From: Artocarpus heterophyllus
Taxonomy: Eukaryota; Streptophyta; Magnoliopsida; Rosales; Moraceae
Direction of reading: 5' to 3'
DNA: 64,000 nucleotides
NCBI GenBank assembly: GCA_025403435.1
Contig: CM046350.1
Coordinates: 19,007,274-19,071,273 of the forward strand
Part shown: positions 62,332 to 64,000 of the stretch, in pieces
Layout: the number at the start of each line of letters is the position of its first letter
Numbering within the stretch: the first letter of the stretch is position 1
Position numbers and translations under genes: made by a program
The notes under the pieces: generated by a model
Seen by the model: the letters and a program-made list of their open reading frames with translations, nothing else
What the model was told of the DNA's origin: nothing
The model's database searches: none

Positions 62332-63929
62332 CTTCAATCATTTCCCTGTACAAGTCTTTACCCTCACAAGTTCATTCACCAACACCTAGCAAACACAGAG
62401 AAACCACCTGATCAAAGAAAACAGGGAAGCTTTCAACAAACATGTTTGGTAACAAAAATCAAAACCAGTGCAAATTAGAAAGCATCTTTAAACAAGCCAT
62501 GTGCGTTGGCAACATTGTTGATTAAGTTCCATTATAAGCACAATTTTCCCTACGCCAACACCACATGAAAAGACCAATCTTTCCTCTTCTTTGGTATGGT
62601 GCAAGAAGGTTGTCAACCTATACATGAAAGCTTTAAATAAAAAGACATATATAATAAACAATCAATGCTTTTAAAAGTGTAAGTCAATAGAAAAAATAAT
62701 AAACCTTAATTCCAATAACGAGAATCTGTTGTTAAGTTGCTTGCTCAACGAAAGAAAGGGCTTCTCTGTGAATTGGCAGATAGTGGTCAGTTTCTATAAT
62801 AGTAGTCACAAAACAAGCGTAACTAGGATGTTAAATCTGTTTTCAAAACAGAAACTACAATTTGTTATATAGCAAAAATTTGCACACTTTCTAGTTTACT
62901 TACCTATTTTGCCTTTAGCATCGATGGGTTCCCTAATAACATTCATGATACGACCAAGGGTAGCCCTACCAACAGGAACCTGAGGAGAAAACACAAAAAA
63001 CATTGTGAGTGACCAAAAGCATAACAATCATACTAGATTTTAGAACATACCAATCTAAGTGTACATTGTTGCTAACCAATTTCCTTACCCATTAAAAAAT
63101 TGGAAAAAAAAGTAAACCCGAAAAACATCCATGGAAATGTACATGATTTTTTATTTTTTTTTTTTATCTTTCAGCCAACAAGACTAATGTTTTTCCCAAT
63201 CAGAGAAACTCTAAATACATAAATTTGAGATTCCTTTTCTTACATTTTTGGAAACTGAACAGAAAAGAGCATATATATCCAGATCCATAAGAAAAGCAAG
63301 ATCTCCAAAATCACATCTCATCAATCAACGAAACCTTATTCATTTCCAGTCACCCAAACAAATAAAAATGCAACATTTCCCAACAAAAATCAACAAAATC
63401 AAAGTAGAAACACAAATCAAAAGCTCAATCAAGATAATGGATCCGAATTAAAAGCCAAAAATGAGAACTTTACAGTGATAGGCAAGCCAGTGTTAAGCAT
63501 GTGTTGTCCTTTGACGAGCCCTTCAGTACCATCCATAGCAATGGTTCAGACCATGCCCTCTCCCAAGTGTTGAGCCACCTCGAGCACCAAACGAATCGAG
63601 AAGTCCTGCACCTTGAGAGTAGTCGAGATCAGTGGCAAACCCTTGTCAAACCTCACATCAACGACGGCTCCAATAACCTGGTAAACATCACTAATCGAGC
63701 CGGCGTTGGTAAACTCGTCGGTGATCTTGCCGCGCTTCGAAGCATCCTTAGGCGAAGCCGGTGGCACCGGAGATTGCACCGCCACGGATGTGGCATAGTG
63801 AGCGATGCGATTGAGGATGTAACCAAAGGATTGGCGAGCCAGAGATTGGGAAATCCAAGGGGAAGGGTTTCTGATGTGGGATTTGGACGCTGATTGGAGA
63901 AGGGAGGCCAAGAGCCTTCACGAAGCCAT
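62332..63929 (-). pseudogene. Mitochondrial ATP synthase beta subunit, decayed with introns
   Basis: The minus-strand ATG at 63929 starts the typical leader MAS-RLLASLL, but codon 4 is TGA where family members have CGA (Arg). Exon 1 (to 63475) carries [28 protein letters not shown] and [17 protein letters not shown] sequence, then a second CGA-to-TGA stop before [11 protein letters not shown]. Exons 2 (62979-62904, [15 protein letters not shown]), 3 (62793-62705, LPIHREAL with an in-frame TAA), 4 (62617 to about 62500, LLAPYQRRGKIGLF) and 5 (62407-62332) follow. The Walker A loop is degraded to CGVGVGKI, and several frames shift. Introns with GT/AG borders remain, so it arose by DNA duplication and not retrocopying. 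The 3' half of the gene is missing, and the copy ends next to a hAT fragment. Confidence 0.9.
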
Positions 63930-63963
63930 TGTGATAGGGCTTCAAAATGAGAGAGAAAGTGAA

Positions 63964-64000
63964 AGTGAGAGAGAGAGAGACAGAGAGAGAGAGAGACTAG
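63964..64000. repeat. (GA)n tract upstream of the pseudogene
   Basis: A nearly pure GA stretch lies at the window edge in the former 5' leader of the ATP synthase beta copy. Confidence 0.8.

Noticed and set aside
63546..63911. Functional ATP synthase beta start
   Set aside because: The frame begins at a TTG downstream of a TGA at codon 4, has a second internal TGA, and later exons carry stops and frameshifts.

Overview
The window is nuclear DNA from a eudicot plant. It is AT-rich, its genes have many introns with GT/AG borders, it carries plant-type nuclear genes (a GTE bromodomain factor, eIF4E, an SRG1-like dioxygenase), and most of the remainder is transposable-element sequence. I cannot name the species from sequence alone.

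Layout: 1-2831 is the 3' part of a Ty1/copia retrotransposon, with pol broken by one frameshift followed by its 3' LTR. 2832-8400 is AT-rich debris with a Mutator-like transposase relic. 8.4-12.6 kb holds an intact plus-strand gene for a GTE12-type bromodomain protein. 13.99-16.06 kb holds an intact minus-strand eIF4E gene, tail-to-tail with the first. 17.75-22.5 kb is a divergent gypsy-type LTR carrying a nested hAT element with a perfect 8-bp target duplication. A 0.9-kb foldback element and a tRNA-derived SINE follow. 25.5-31.5 kb is a whole but decayed copia element with two LTRs. 32.1-34.0 kb looks like one Mutator-like element inside another. 36.7-48.4 kb is a complete 11.66-kb Ty3/gypsy chromovirus (Tekay/Del-like, minus strand) flanked by ATAGC on both sides. 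It sits inside another unclassified repeat and has an extra ORF before gag.

48.4-51.4 kb contains two copies of a Tourist-like MITE. 51.45-55.91 kb is an intact four-exon minus-strand 2-oxoglutarate/Fe(II) oxygenase gene of the SRG1 type. Its last intron is swollen by a roughly 14-unit minisatellite and a transposon-like insert. 59.46-60.76 kb is a 385-bp tandem duplication, one copy of which was split by a 528-bp CACTA hairpin element; the other copy preserves the empty site. 61.64 kb onward is a truncated hAT end abutting an intron-containing pseudogene of the mitochondrial ATP synthase beta subunit, with CGA-to-TGA nonsense changes.

Only three protein-coding genes look functional. They show no evident pathway link to each other. 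The rest is a layered record of transposon insertion and decay. I see no previously undescribed multi-gene system. The most unusual items are the CACTA insertion with a preserved empty site, the extra ORF of the chromovirus, the minisatellite in the dioxygenase intron, and the long foldback element. All element names come from motifs and termini read by eye, without database searches.
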